Assembly: GCF_002140975.2 (NCBI RefSeq)
Contig: NZ_CP147247.1
Location: 1-64,000 of the forward strand
DNA length: 64,000 bases
Origin: Enterococcus sp. 9E7_DIV0242
GTDB taxonomy: Bacteria > Bacillota > Bacilli > Lactobacillales > Enterococcaceae
Reading direction: 5' to 3'
Numbering within the stretch: position 1 is the stretch's first letter; each line of letters starts with the position of its first letter. The notes beneath the pieces are model-generated. The model made no database searches, was not told where the DNA came from, and saw nothing but the letters and a program-made list of their open reading frames with translations. Below are positions 24,061 through 33,738 of the stretch, piece after piece. The translations under genes were made by a program, and so were the position numbers.

Positions 24061-24669
24061 ATGACAATAAAAAGGCGTAGAAAAAAAAGGCTTCCTGTTT
24101 TTCTTTTAGGATTGCTGATACTCACCGGAGTTTTTGTATTTTCTTTCCGGACGTATTTCAGTAATAGTACAAAAGAAAATGTCGAGACGCAGGATAAGAA
24201 AAAAGTGTCTAAGGAAGAATTTATTGAACGGATTGTACCTCACGCCCAAGAACTGCAAGCTTCATATGGTGTTTTACCAAGCATTATTGTTGGTCAGGGA
24301 ATCTTGGAATCCAATTGGGGACAGAGTACCTTGGCTTCTGAATATAACAATTTATTTGGCATAAAGGCTTATGGTGATCAAAAAAAAGTGAAATTGCAAA
24401 CAGAGGAGTACATAAACGAAGTGTGGGTAACAATAGAAGGAGATTTCAGAGTCTACGATACTTGGGAAGAATCTATGGATGATCACACAAAACTGTTTGT
24501 AAATGGTGTCGATTGGAATCCTCGTTTATATGAAAATGTTCTTTTAGCAAATGACTACAAAGTAGCAGCTGAGGCATTACAAACAGCTGGCTATGCAACA
24601 GACCCAGATTATGCGGATAAGGTAATCCACGTGATTGAAACGTATGAGCTCTATAAATACGATTATTGA
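24061..24669 (+). CDS. GH73 family endo-beta-N-acetylglucosaminidase (secreted or anchored)
   Basis: A 202-aa protein with a very basic start (RRRKKR), a hydrophobic segment (11-28) and a glucosaminidase domain. The family motif IIVGQGILESNWGQSTLA holds the catalytic Glu83, and NLFGIKAY follows. The YDTWEESMDDHTKLF and NDYKVAAEALQTAGYATDPDYADKVIHVIETY blocks complete a GH73 domain like that of LytG or AtlB. It should hydrolyse peptidoglycan glycan strands. There is no LysM or cell-wall-binding repeat. Its ribosome binding site (GTAGGGA) is weak. Confidence 0.88.
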   Translation: MTIKRRRKKRLPVFLLGLLILTGVFVFSFRTYFSNSTKENVETQDKKKVSKEEFIERIVPHAQELQASYGVLPSIIVGQGILESNWGQSTLASEYNNLFGIKAYGDQKKVKLQTEEYINEVWVTIEGDFRVYDTWEESMDDHTKLFVNGVDWNPRLYENVLLANDYKVAAEALQTAGYATDPDYADKVIHVIETYELYKYDY

Positions 24670-24691
24670 TAAAAGGAAAGGGCGTGTCTGC

Positions 24692-25375
24692 ATGGATAAA
24701 TTATGGATACCGGAAATCACAACTCCACTGAAACAAGATATCATTCAAGTCCCAGAGGTAATCAGTCAGGCGAGCGGAATTAAAATATTTGGAAAAAAGA
24801 TTCGTTCAATCATTTTTACGACTGATATAGCAATCATTCGGAATACGAATGCTGACGCAGTAATAGCTGTCTATCCATTTACTCCTCATCCTGCTATTAC
24901 CAAAAGTATTATCGAAGCAGCCGATATTCCAGTCTTTTCTGGTGTTGGCGGAGGGCTTACGCAAGGAACTCGCTCGGTATATATGAGCCTATTTGCTGAA
25001 TCACAAGGCTCGATTGGTGTTGTGTTGAATGGTCCAACGCCCATAGAGACGATCAAAAGCGTATGTGAAGTAGTTGATATCCCTGTTATTAGTACTATCA
25101 CATCAAGATACACTCCGTTAGATGACAAATTGGAAGCGGGGGTTACTGTAATCAACATCAGTGCAGGGAAAGATACAGCGGATACAGTCAAGCATTTTAG
25201 AGAGAAGTACCCTGACTTACCAATTATTGCTACCGGAGGCCCGACAGAAGCCTCCATTCAAGAAACCATTGATGCCGGAGCGAATGCAGTAACATATACG
25301 CCTCCGACAAACGGTGAGCTATTCAGTAAGAAAATGGCGAAGTATCGTGAAGATGAGAAAAACGAGACAAATTAA
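24692..25375 (+). CDS. TIM-barrel protein of unknown function
   Basis: A 227-aa protein with alternating beta-strands and helices of a (beta/alpha)8 barrel. The glycine-rich loops GVGGGLTQGT, IINISAGKD-like segment and IIATGGPTEASIQETIDAGANAV resemble the phosphate-binding end of IMP dehydrogenase-like or thiamine-phosphate-synthase-like barrels. Relatives are sometimes labelled hydrolase without evidence. The ATG at 24692 has AAGGAAAGGG upstream; the reading frame extends into the previous gene but that start is rejected. The gene follows the glucosaminidase closely (22 bp). Confidence 0.6.
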   Translation: MDKLWIPEITTPLKQDIIQVPEVISQASGIKIFGKKIRSIIFTTDIAIIRNTNADAVIAVYPFTPHPAITKSIIEAADIPVFSGVGGGLTQGTRSVYMSLFAESQGSIGVVLNGPTPIETIKSVCEVVDIPVISTITSRYTPLDDKLEAGVTVINISAGKDTADTVKHFREKYPDLPIIATGGPTEASIQETIDAGANAVTYTPPTNGELFSKKMAKYREDEKNETN

Positions 25376-25702
25376 ACAAGAGCGTGGATGTGACAGAAGT
25401 TTTTGTCCTGTTACTACTATAAATGAACAATTTTGAGAGCCTAGGCACTAAGGCTTTCTAAAATAGAGTCTGGGATCAACTGTATCCTGGATTTTTTTGT
25501 TTATCTGCATCTACTGTTTGGTAAAAACTAGTTGTTCAAACAATTGCAGGGGGATAATAAATGGTTTTGATCTATTGATTAAATTATAGGAGGAAGAACG
25601 CAACAGTTAAGTAAGCGATTTCTTGCAAAGAGCGCTCATTTTTATGAGAAAATTCTAAGGTGTGTTTTCGTAGCTGCTTCTTGCTTTTTTCTTATTTTAG
25701 AG

Positions 25703-25708
25703 GATAAT
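25703..25708 (+). promoter_or_regulatory. -10 box of the xpt-pbuX promoter
   Basis: GATAAT with TTGCTT (25681-25686) 16 bp upstream forms a plausible promoter about 20 bp before the aptamer. The rest of 25376-25680 has a weak hairpin (CTGGGAT/ATCCTGG near 25468) and a sequence with slight likeness to the intergenic repeat family (GTGACAGAAG near 25391), but no gene. Confidence 0.5.
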
Positions 25709-25726
25709 AGAGAATATCAATTTTTT

Positions 25727-26455
<729 letters not shown>

Positions 26456-26457
26456 CA

Positions 26458-27783
26458 ATGGAAAGCAGTAAACAAAGGACTACTGAGCAAAATCATCCTG
26501 AAACATCAACGGCTCAAAGTGCTGTTTTGGGGCTGCAGCATCTACTGGCAATGTATGCCGGAGCTGTGGCAGTACCTTTGCTGATAGGAACGGGACTAAA
26601 TTTCAATACAGAACAAATGACCTATCTGATTTCTATTGATATTTTTATGTGTGGTGTGGCTACATTGCTTCAGTTGACCGTCAATAAATTCTTTGGTATT
26701 GGTTTGCCGGTCGTTTTAGGTTGTGCGATTCAAGCTGTGGCACCATTGATTATGATTGGTAATGATAAAGGTGTAGGCGCGATTTATGGCTCCATCATCG
26801 CAGCGGGTATTTTTATCGTATTGATATCTGGTGTATTTTCCAAAATTAAGGTCCTGTTTCCCCCGTTGATTACAGGAACGATCATCACTGTGATCGGTCT
26901 AACGCTTATTCCCGTAGCCGTGGAAAAAATGGGTGGTGGCTTAGCTAGTACACCGACTTTTGGTTCAGTGGATAATCTATTGTTAGCTTTCACAACTATA
27001 GTGCTGATTGTGGTCATTCAGGTTTGGGGGAAAGGCTTCATTCGTTCGATTTCTGTATTAGTTGGTTTAGCAGGTGGGACAGCACTGGCTGCTGTTTTAG
27101 GAATGGTAGATCTTCAACCAATTGGCGAAGCAACATGGTTCCATTTCCCTCAACCATTTTATTTTGGGACGCCAACATTTGATATTTCATCTATTTTGCT
27201 GATCATCATTATTTCTATTGTCAGCATGGTGGAATCAACGGGTGTTTATTTTGCCTTAGGAGATATCACAGGAAAACATGTTGGTGAGCAAGAGCTGAAA
27301 AAAGGGTATCGTGCAGAAGGTCTAGCTGTTATTCTTGGCGGTATTTTCAACACATTCCCATATACTGGTTTTTCTCAAAATGTTGGATTGGTTCAGTTAT
27401 CAGGGATAAAAACACGCAAACCAATTTATTTCTCGGCATTTTTCTTAATTATTTTGGGTTTGCTTCCCAAAGTCGGTGCTGCTGCTCAGATCATTCCTGA
27501 GCCAGTTTTAGGTGGTGGGATGCTGGTCATGTTCGGTATGGTGGCTGTTCAAGGAATGAAGATGTTAGCCAAAGTCAATTTTGACAATGATAAAAACTTA
27601 TTGATTATTGCCATTTCTATCGGTTTTGGTTTAGGCTTCAACATGATGCCTGAGCTGTTTGCTAAATTACCCGAAACAATCACGATGTTTACTGGAAATG
27701 GAATCGTCATGAGTAGCATTACCGCAATTGTATTGAATTTTCTTTTTAATGGGGTAAAGACAGAGAACCAAGAGTCGGCTTAA
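26458..27783 (+). CDS. pbuX: Xanthine permease (nucleobase:cation symporter-2 family)
   Basis: PbuX imports xanthine across the membrane with a cation. The 441-aa protein has about 12-14 hydrophobic segments, the NCS2 motif QNVGLVQLSGIKTR and the conserved FGLGFNMMPELF ending region. The HLLAMYAGAVAVPLLIG start segment and ESTGVYFALGD motif are typical of xanthine/uric acid carriers. It is translated from GAGGAGG in the xpt 3' end and shares the riboswitch with xpt. The downstream region carries structured repeat copy A. Confidence 0.94.
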   Translation: MESSKQRTTEQNHPETSTAQSAVLGLQHLLAMYAGAVAVPLLIGTGLNFNTEQMTYLISIDIFMCGVATLLQLTVNKFFGIGLPVVLGCAIQAVAPLIMIGNDKGVGAIYGSIIAAGIFIVLISGVFSKIKVLFPPLITGTIITVIGLTLIPVAVEKMGGGLASTPTFGSVDNLLLAFTTIVLIVVIQVWGKGFIRSISVLVGLAGGTALAAVLGMVDLQPIGEATWFHFPQPFYFGTPTFDISSILLIIIISIVSMVESTGVYFALGDITGKHVGEQELKKGYRAEGLAVILGGIFNTFPYTGFSQNVGLVQLSGIKTRKPIYFSAFFLIILGLLPKVGAAAQIIPEPVLGGGMLVMFGMVAVQGMKMLAKVNFDNDKNLLIIAISIGFGLGFNMMPELFAKLPETITMFTGNGIVMSSITAIVLNFLFNGVKTENQESA

Positions 27784-27817
27784 GTAGCAACTTGTAGTTG
27801 AAATTATCTAGAAGAGA

Positions 27818-28190
27818 GATTGTGATAGAAGCAGTCAGCTTCAAGCACCAAAAGTAGGTACTTTTCATCATCTGTTCTGCTCAAAAGAGCAATCATAGTG
27901 ATTCTAAGCAATAAGGCGAAAATTCCGAAAATGACAAGAAACACGGAATGTTTTATTCTGATGTTGATTGATTCCTACTTGGTGTCCCATAATTTTTTAT
28001 GAATTTTCGACTTATTATCGAAAAGCCTTGAAACACAGGGTTTACCACTGATGCATTCTCGCTTGTGTCTCGTCGCAGTTTAGGGCCTACGAGTGTTGAG
28101 CGAATATCGACGCAGCTCGCTGCAAGTAGCTGCTTCTGGAATACTGTTTATTCGATTTTAAAGGGCTGAGGCACATTAATGTGACAGCCC
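27818..28190. repeat. Structured intergenic repeat, copy A (long form)
   Basis: This 373-bp member starts GATTGTGATAGAAGCAGTCA and ends GACAGCCC. Shared blocks with copy B are TCAGCTTCAAGCA at the start and TGTTTATTCG plus TTTTAAAGGGCTGAGGCA near the end. AGAAGCAG (27827-27834) pairs with CTGCTTCT (28130-28137). It contains a 63-bp extra segment flanked by AAGCA (27843-27847 and 27906-27910), and a 3' terminator hairpin at 28163-28190. No coding frame is seen within it, and it does not overlap the purE promoter. Confidence 0.6.
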
Positions 28191-28195
28191 TTTTT
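28163..28195 (+). terminator. Terminator forming the end of repeat copy A
   Basis: GGGCTG (28163-28168) pairs with CAGCCC (28185-28190), around the palindrome CACATTAATGTG, followed by TTTTT. It may terminate xpt-pbuX. Confidence 0.75.
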
Positions 28196-28264
28196 ATTGT
28201 TACAAAAAAAGATCAAGAATGAGTGGACAAAAGTGTTGTTTCTAGTAAACAAATGTTTTCGATA

Positions 28265-28308
28265 GAATACGAACGATATTCATATTTTTTTATTTAATAT
28301 TCGATATT
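28265..28308. promoter_or_regulatory. PurBox-like inverted pair at the purE promoter
   Basis: GAATACGAACGAT (28265-28277) and an inverted AATATTCGATATT (28296-28308) carry CGAA and TTCG cores 26 bp apart. They lie just upstream of the -35 box. Their sequence is like B. subtilis PurR boxes, and the ACGAACGAT core recurs at purC. Confidence 0.5.
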
Positions 28309-28311
28309 TCT

Positions 28312-28340
28312 TTGACACCTCTTCTTGAGGTTGCTAAAAT
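28312..28340 (+). promoter_or_regulatory. Sigma-A promoter of purEKB
   Basis: TTGACA (28312-28317), 17-bp spacer, TAAAAT (28335-28340). Confidence 0.85.
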
Positions 28341-28374
28341 AGAGAAAGAAAATGAGGATAGGAAGGAATGGATT

Positions 28375-28863
28375 ATGTCTACAATAGTATCTGTCATCAT
28401 GGGGAGTACATCGGATTGGGAAACAATGAAGCATGCCTGTGATATTCTGGAAGAATTTCAGATTCCGTATGAAAAGAAAGTTGTATCGGCTCATCGCACC
28501 CCGGATTATATGTTTACCTTTGCAGAAACAGCCCGAGAACGTGGGATCAAAGTAATAATTGCCGGAGCAGGAGGTGCTGCTCATCTGCCTGGGATGGTGG
28601 CAGCGAAAACAACGCTGCCGGTTATTGGTGTTCCCGTACAATCCAAAGCATTGAATGGTTTGGATTCACTGTTGTCCATTGTTCAGATGCCAGGCGGTGT
28701 ACCCGTTGCCACAACAGCAATTGGAAAAGCAGGTGCAACTAACGCCGGACTACTTGCAGTTCAGATGCTTTCCATGTATGATTTAGAGATAACGGAAAAA
28801 TTAAAAGAGCGACGTGAATCTCTTGAACAAATCGTGATGGAAAGTAGTGATGACCTTGAATAA
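28375..28863 (+). CDS. purE: N5-carboxyaminoimidazole ribonucleotide mutase
   Basis: PurE converts N5-CAIR to CAIR in step 6 of IMP synthesis. The 162-aa protein has the class I PurE signature: [17 protein letters not shown], the catalytic His in [26 protein letters not shown] and [16 protein letters not shown]. The ATG at 28375 has GGAAGGA 8 nt upstream. It overlaps purK by 14 bp and is the first gene of purEKB, driven by the promoter at 28312-28340. Confidence 0.96.
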   Translation: MSTIVSVIMGSTSDWETMKHACDILEEFQIPYEKKVVSAHRTPDYMFTFAETARERGIKVIIAGAGGAAHLPGMVAAKTTLPVIGVPVQSKALNGLDSLLSIVQMPGGVPVATTAIGKAGATNAGLLAVQMLSMYDLEITEKLKERRESLEQIVMESSDDLE

Positions 28864-29977
28864 GCCTGTATTACCGGGCCAGATGATTGGAATTGTCGGT
28901 GGCGGACAATTGGGGAAAATGATGGCATTGAGTGCTAAAGAAATGGGCTTTCGAATTGCTGTATTGGACCCTAGTGTTGACTGTCCTGCTGCACAAGTAG
29001 CAGACTGGCATTTATTGGCTGAATATAATGATTTAGAGGCTTTGGAAGAACTGGCGAACAGATCTGAGGTTGTGACGTATGAGTTTGAAAATGTTGATGT
29101 TGATAGCTTGGTACACATCCAGCCCTTAGTGGATATTCCACAGGGAACCGATTTATTGGCGATCACTCAAGATCGATTGCTGGAAAAAAGCTTTTTAGAA
29201 TCTAATAATATCGTGATCGCACCCTATGCAACAATCGTCAGTCCAACAGATATTCAAGATGCTATTGATGGTATCGGCTATCCATGTGTATTGAAAACAA
29301 CACGTGGCGGATATGATGGGAAAGGGCAGTACGTTCTGTATAGCCCATCTGATTTAGCTCCATCAATGAATCTATTAAAAGAAGGAACTTGTGTTTTAGA
29401 AGCGTGGATTCCCTTTGAAAAAGAGATTTCAGTTTTGGTTTCAGGGAACGGTCAGGGTGATATTGAGACATTCCCTGTAGGGGAAAACATCCATAGAAAT
29501 AATATTCTTCATGAAACGATTGTACCAGCAAGAGTTGACGATGAAGTGATCGAAGAGGCACAACGAATTGCTCGTTTGATTGCCAAAGAAGTCAATCTAG
29601 CTGGGACTCTTGCTGTAGAAATGTTTTTAACGAACAATGGCGGCATCTACGTAAATGAACTAGCTCCAAGACCTCACAATTCAGGTCATTACACGATCGA
29701 GGCTTGTACTTTCAGCCAGTTTGATACACATATTCGTGGTATTTGCGGTTGGTCGATTCCAACAATTGAGCTGCTTTCAGATGCGGTAATGGTCAATATC
29801 ATGGGAGACGAAATTTTTGAAACGATGGATTTCGTTACGGAGAAAATGAACTGGCACTTCCACTATTATGGGAAAACAGAAGCAAAGCCAGCAAGAAAAA
29901 TGGGGCATATCACCATTTTAACGGATGATATATTCGATACATTAGAAGAAATTTATCAAACCAGTATTTGGGATTAG
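28850..29977 (+). CDS. purK: N5-carboxyaminoimidazole ribonucleotide synthase
   Basis: PurK carboxylates AIR with bicarbonate and ATP to give N5-CAIR, the substrate of PurE. The 375-aa ATP-grasp enzyme has [12 protein letters not shown] at the start, the ATP-grasp segment [28 protein letters not shown] and the catalytic-loop ending [17 protein letters not shown]. The ATG at 28850 overlaps the purE end in another frame, with a GGAAAG site, so translational coupling is likely. Confidence 0.96.
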   Translation: MTLNKPVLPGQMIGIVGGGQLGKMMALSAKEMGFRIAVLDPSVDCPAAQVADWHLLAEYNDLEALEELANRSEVVTYEFENVDVDSLVHIQPLVDIPQGTDLLAITQDRLLEKSFLESNNIVIAPYATIVSPTDIQDAIDGIGYPCVLKTTRGGYDGKGQYVLYSPSDLAPSMNLLKEGTCVLEAWIPFEKEISVLVSGNGQGDIETFPVGENIHRNNILHETIVPARVDDEVIEEAQRIARLIAKEVNLAGTLAVEMFLTNNGGIYVNELAPRPHNSGHYTIEACTFSQFDTHIRGICGWSIPTIELLSDAVMVNIMGDEIFETMDFVTEKMNWHFHYYGKTEAKPARKMGHITILTDDIFDTLEEIYQTSIWD

Positions 29978-29991
29978 GAAGGGATAAAACA

Positions 29992-31284
29992 ATGATCGAT
30001 CGCTATTCAAGACCGGAAATGAGAACTATTTGGACAGATGAAAATCGCTATCAGGCATGGCTGGAAGTAGAGATTTTAGCAGATGAGGCATGGGCTGAAT
30101 TAGGAGATATTCCTAAAGAAGATGTGGAGAAAATCAGAGCAAATGCGTCATTTGATGTTGCAAGAATTCTTGAAATTGAAGAAACGACTCGCCACGATGT
30201 TGTGGCATTTACGCGAGCTGTTTCTGAGACTTTGGGAGAAGAGCGCAAGTGGGTCCACTATGGGCTGACAAGTACAGATGTCGTAGATACAGCGTATGGT
30301 TACTTATTAAAACAAGCAAATGATATTTTGCGAAAAGATCTACAAACTTTTACGGATATCATTGGTGAAAAGGCGAAAGAACATAAACATACTGTCATGA
30401 TGGGAAGAACCCATGGTGTCCATGCAGAGCCGACAACTTTTGGTTTGAAGCTGGCGTTATGGTATTCAGAAATGAAAAGAAATATCGAACGCTTTGAACA
30501 TGCGGCAAAAGGCGTAGAGGCTGGTAAAATCAGCGGAGCTGTTGGGACATTTGCCAATATTCCACCGTTTGTGGAAGAATACGTTTGCGGCAAGCTGGGG
30601 ATTCGACCGCAAGAGATTTCTACGCAAGTATTGCCTCGTGATTTACATGCGGAATACTTCTCTGCAATGGCATTGATTGCCACAAGCATTGAAAAATTTG
30701 CTACGGAAATTCGTGGTCTTCAGAAATCTGAAACACGAGAAGTGGAAGAGTTCTTTGCAAAAGGTCAGAAAGGCTCGTCTGCGATGCCCCATAAGCGTAA
30801 TCCTATTGGTTCTGAAAATATGAGCGGATTAGCCCGTGTAGTCAGAGGTCATATGATTACGGCCTATGAAAATGTTTCTTTGTGGCATGAACGAGATATT
30901 TCTCACTCTTCTGCAGAACGAATCATTATTCCAGATACAACGATGCTATTAAACTATATGTTGAATCGTTTTGGCAATATTGTGAAAAATCTAACGGTAT
31001 TTCCTGAGAATATGAAGCGCAATATGAATGCAACGTTTGGTCTGATTTACAGCCAACGTGTATTGCTTAAGCTGATCGATCATGGGATGACGCGAGAAGA
31101 AGCCTACGATTTGGTCCAACCCAAAACAGCCTATGCTTGGGATCATCAGACAGACTTCAAGCCATTACTGGAGCAAGACGAAAAAATCACTTCTGTCCTT
31201 TCACAAGAAGAATTGGACGATGCATTTGATTATAACTACCATTTGAAGAACGTTGACACGATTTTTGAACGTGTAGGACTATAG
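29992..31284 (+). CDS. purB: Adenylosuccinate lyase
   Basis: PurB acts twice: it splits SAICAR to AICAR and fumarate, and adenylosuccinate to AMP and fumarate. The 430-aa protein carries the fumarase/aspartase signature [11 protein letters not shown] in the flexible loop, TSTDVVDTA and the catalytic His region [21 protein letters not shown] precedes the ATG. It ends the purEKB unit at a clear terminator, followed by an unrelated minus-strand gene before purC. Confidence 0.97.
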   Translation: MIDRYSRPEMRTIWTDENRYQAWLEVEILADEAWAELGDIPKEDVEKIRANASFDVARILEIEETTRHDVVAFTRAVSETLGEERKWVHYGLTSTDVVDTAYGYLLKQANDILRKDLQTFTDIIGEKAKEHKHTVMMGRTHGVHAEPTTFGLKLALWYSEMKRNIERFEHAAKGVEAGKISGAVGTFANIPPFVEEYVCGKLGIRPQEISTQVLPRDLHAEYFSAMALIATSIEKFATEIRGLQKSETREVEEFFAKGQKGSSAMPHKRNPIGSENMSGLARVVRGHMITAYENVSLWHERDISHSSAERIIIPDTTMLLNYMLNRFGNIVKNLTVFPENMKRNMNATFGLIYSQRVLLKLIDHGMTREEAYDLVQPKTAYAWDHQTDFKPLLEQDEKITSVLSQEELDDAFDYNYHLKNVDTIFERVGL

Positions 31285-31286
31285 AG

Positions 31287-31326
31287 AAAAAACTACCTGG
31301 ATAAGTGTATGTTCAGGTAGTTTTTC
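31287..31326 (+). terminator. Terminator of purEKB
   Basis: AAAACTACCTG pairs with CAGGTAGTTTT, ending in five T. The perfect stem supports termination before the downstream gene. Confidence 0.9.
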
Positions 31327-31342
31327 CATATTATCTAAATAT

Positions 31343-31388
31343 AAAAAAAGTGAACGAGGCAATTACAATCCTCTCGTTCACTTTTTTT
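31343..31388 (-). terminator. Terminator of the minus-strand gene at 31393
   Basis: AAAAAAAGTGAACGAG (31343-31358) pairs perfectly with CTCGTTCACTTTTTTT (31373-31388); symmetrical enough to work on both strands. Confidence 0.85.
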
Positions 31389-31392
31389 ATTT

Positions 31393-31776
31393 TTAAATTA
31401 AAATTTCTTGGTAAGCAACCTGTGTTTTTGGCGTTGCTTGAATAGCTTGAAGCAGTCTCTCGATAATTTCATAGCTGCATTCGTGCGTTCCTATATATAC
31501 TTCAATACGATAAGCGTTTTTGAAGAAGTGCTGCTCGTGTATTTGATGAATCGTTAATGTAACATGTTGGCTATTTTCGTAGTTGAAGGAACGTTTCCTC
31601 CGTTCAGAATATTTTTTAACACCACGCTTAATATTCTTAAATGTGTAATAGGTCATATTCTGATTCATATCATGTACAGCTTTCAAAGCTAACAGATCAT
31701 TGTGTAAGCGTGTTTTATCACTTTGAGAAAGAGATTCTAAGAAATCTTGAGCGATAGTTCCGTAATCGTCTTGCAT
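31393..31776 (-). CDS. Hypothetical protein, 127 aa
   Basis: No family is recognised. The first half is helical and charged (DDYGTIAQDFLESLSQSDKTRLHNDLLALKAVHDMNQNMTYYTF). A basic central stretch (KRGVKKYSERRKRSF) is followed by a beta-strand-rich end (VTLTIHQIHEQ, AYRIEVYIGTHECSYEIIERLLQAI). The ATG at 31776 has GGGAGG upstream. It interrupts the purine genes, in the opposite direction, between purB and purC, with its own terminator. The neighbourhood gives no functional hint. Confidence 0.6.
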   Translation of the reverse strand: MQDDYGTIAQDFLESLSQSDKTRLHNDLLALKAVHDMNQNMTYYTFKNIKRGVKKYSERRKRSFNYENSQHVTLTIHQIHEQHFFKNAYRIEVYIGTHECSYEIIERLLQAIQATPKTQVAYQEILI

Positions 31777-31924
31777 GTGACTAATCCTCCCTACAATCAA
31801 AAAACATCAATTATTTTTTTTCCTGTAATTATTTCTTTTAGGATACCACTGAACATATAAAATGTAAATGCTTACTGTTAAAAGTGAAAAATCTTAAAAA
31901 AAAGTACAAATTTTTATAAACCAA

Positions 31925-31969
31925 AAACACGAACGATTCCTTTTTGTTTTGTCTATAAAGTTCAGTTTT
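31925..31969. promoter_or_regulatory. PurBox-like inverted pair at the purC promoter
   Basis: AAACACGAACGAT (31925-31937) and inverted AAAGTTCAGTTTT (31957-31969), whose reverse complement AAAACTGAACTTT matches the B. subtilis PurBox consensus at 12 of 13 positions. The geometry parallels that at purE. Confidence 0.5.
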
Positions 31970-31971
31970 CG

Positions 31972-32000
31972 TTGACTGGGCATTTTAAGCTTGTTAAAAT
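31972..32000 (+). promoter_or_regulatory. Sigma-A promoter of the purC operon
   Basis: TTGACT (31972-31977), 17-bp spacer, TAAAAT (31995-32000). Confidence 0.83.
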
Positions 32001-32068
32001 GTAAATAAGAGAAAGAACGAACTATTTATGCTTTTACTTGTTAGATTATTTGGAAAGGAAGTAAATCA

Positions 32069-32782
32069 TTGGTAGAAAAGAGAGAATTACTTTACGAAGG
32101 AAAAGCAAAAAAACTTTTTGTAACAGATGAAATGGGGCACCTATGGGTAGAGTATCTGGATCAAGCGACAGCATTGAATGGTGCAAGAAAGGATGAAGTT
32201 CTTGGAAAAGCAGAGCTGAACAATCAGATTACCTCTATCATTTTCGAAGAGCTGGCGTCGAAAGGGATTGCAAGTCACTTTATCCGAAAGCTTTCAAATA
32301 ACGAACAATTAGTTGCTCAGGTAAAGATTATTCCTCTAGAGGTTGTTGTTCGCAATTTTGCAGCAGGAAGTTTTTCAAAAAGATTAGCAGTAGAGGAAGG
32401 AAAAAAATTGAAATCACCTGTTTTAGAATTCTATTACAAGGATGATGCACTGGATGATCCATTTATCAATGATGACCATGTGAAGCTATTGGGGATTGCT
32501 GAGGAGGAAGAAATTGCTGCAATCAAAACAGCTGCATATGCAGTCAATGCAGCCCTGATTGAATTATTTGACGAAATAGGGATTCGATTGATCGACTTCA
32601 AAATAGAATTTGGCAGAGCTGCGGATGGAAGCATTTTATTAGCAGATGAGATTTCCCCAGATACGTGCCGTCTTTGGGATAAAGAAACAAACGATCATTT
32701 AGATAAGGATGTTTACCGTAGAGGTATAGGTGACATTGTTCCGGTTTATCAAGAAGTATTTTCAAGATTAAAAAATAAATAA
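32069..32782 (+). CDS. purC: Phosphoribosylaminoimidazole-succinocarboxamide synthase
   Basis: PurC joins CAIR and aspartate with ATP to give SAICAR. The 237-aa protein starts LLYEGKAKKLF, then has the family motifs VVRNFAAGSFSKRL, IDFKIEFGR and ADEISPDTCRLWD. The start codon is TTG with GGAAAGGAAG 7 nt upstream. It leads a nine-gene operon that runs to purD. Confidence 0.96.
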   Translation: MVEKRELLYEGKAKKLFVTDEMGHLWVEYLDQATALNGARKDEVLGKAELNNQITSIIFEELASKGIASHFIRKLSNNEQLVAQVKIIPLEVVVRNFAAGSFSKRLAVEEGKKLKSPVLEFYYKDDALDDPFINDDHVKLLGIAEEEEIAAIKTAAYAVNAALIELFDEIGIRLIDFKIEFGRAADGSILLADEISPDTCRLWDKETNDHLDKDVYRRGIGDIVPVYQEVFSRLKNK

Positions 32783-32804
32783 AATAGAAAAAGGAGCGTA
32801 TCAA

Positions 32805-33053
32805 ATGTATTTTGTAAAGGTATATGTAACGTATAAGGATTCAGTGTTAGACCCTCAAGGAGAAGCTGTGAAGGGGGCCATTCATCGTTTGGGCTTTGAA
32901 GCAATTGAAGAGGTCCGTATTGGTAAATACTTTGAAATCAAAGTAGCCAAATCCGACCAACCGATCGAAGCAAGTATTGAAAAAATTTGTGACAGCTTAC
33001 TAGCGAATGTCAACATGGAAACTTATCGATATGAAATCATGGAGGAAGCTTAG
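32805..33053 (+). CDS. purS: Phosphoribosylformylglycinamidine synthase, PurS subunit
   Basis: PurS is the small bridging subunit of the FGAM synthase complex with PurQ and PurL. The 82-aa protein has the usual [26 protein letters not shown] start and a beta-rich end. AAAAGGAG precedes the ATG. It lies 22 bp after purC and immediately before purQ. Confidence 0.95.
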   Translation: MYFVKVYVTYKDSVLDPQGEAVKGAIHRLGFEAIEEVRIGKYFEIKVAKSDQPIEASIEKICDSLLANVNMETYRYEIMEEA

Positions 33054-33054
33054 C

Positions 33055-33738
33055 ATGAAATTTGCAGTGATTGTTTTTCCCGGATCAAACTGTGACATGG
33101 ATATGCTGTGGGCGGTGAAAAATATTCTGGGGGCTGAGGCAGAGTACGTTCGTCATGATGCGGAAAGCTTGGACGGTTTTGATGGTGTTCTTTTGCCAGG
33201 CGGGTTTTCGTATGGTGATTATCTACGTTGTGGGGCAATCGCCCGTTTTTCTAAAATTATTGAAGAAGTGATTCGCTTTGCGGATGAAGGCAAACCGGTA
33301 TTTGGTACGTGTAATGGCTTTCAGATCCTGACGGAGGCTGGCTTATTACCAGGTGCACTGATCAGAAATAAGTCGTTGCATTTTGTCTGTAAAACAGCAG
33401 AGTTGAAAGTAACGAACGCTGAAACCAAGTTTACTTCTGCTTACGAGCAGGATGAGATTATCCGCATTCCTGTGGCGCATGGCGAGGGAAATTACTACTG
33501 TGATGAAGAGACTTTGCAAAGATTAAAGGACAACAATCAGATTGTCTTCACGTATAACAGTGAGAATCCAAACGGTAGTGTGGCGGATATTGCAGGAATC
33601 ATTAATGAAAAAGGAAATGTACTTGGCATGATGCCCCATCCAGAACGAGCAGTAGAAAGTCTGCTAGGTTCAGAAGATGGCTTGCGTTTCTTTCAATCGA
33701 TTATCAATAATTTTGGAAAGGTGAATCATTTAGCATGA
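33055..33738 (+). CDS. purQ: Phosphoribosylformylglycinamidine synthase, PurQ (glutaminase) subunit
   Basis: PurQ hydrolyses glutamine and passes ammonia to PurL. The 227-aa class I amidotransferase has the nucleophile Cys86 in [10 protein letters not shown] and the His/Glu of the triad in [16 protein letters not shown] in the end of purS precedes the ATG, which follows the purS stop by 1 bp. Its stop overlaps the purL start (ATGA). Confidence 0.96.
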   Translation: MKFAVIVFPGSNCDMDMLWAVKNILGAEAEYVRHDAESLDGFDGVLLPGGFSYGDYLRCGAIARFSKIIEEVIRFADEGKPVFGTCNGFQILTEAGLLPGALIRNKSLHFVCKTAELKVTNAETKFTSAYEQDEIIRIPVAHGEGNYYCDEETLQRLKDNNQIVFTYNSENPNGSVADIAGIINEKGNVLGMMPHPERAVESLLGSEDGLRFFQSIINNFGKVNHLA

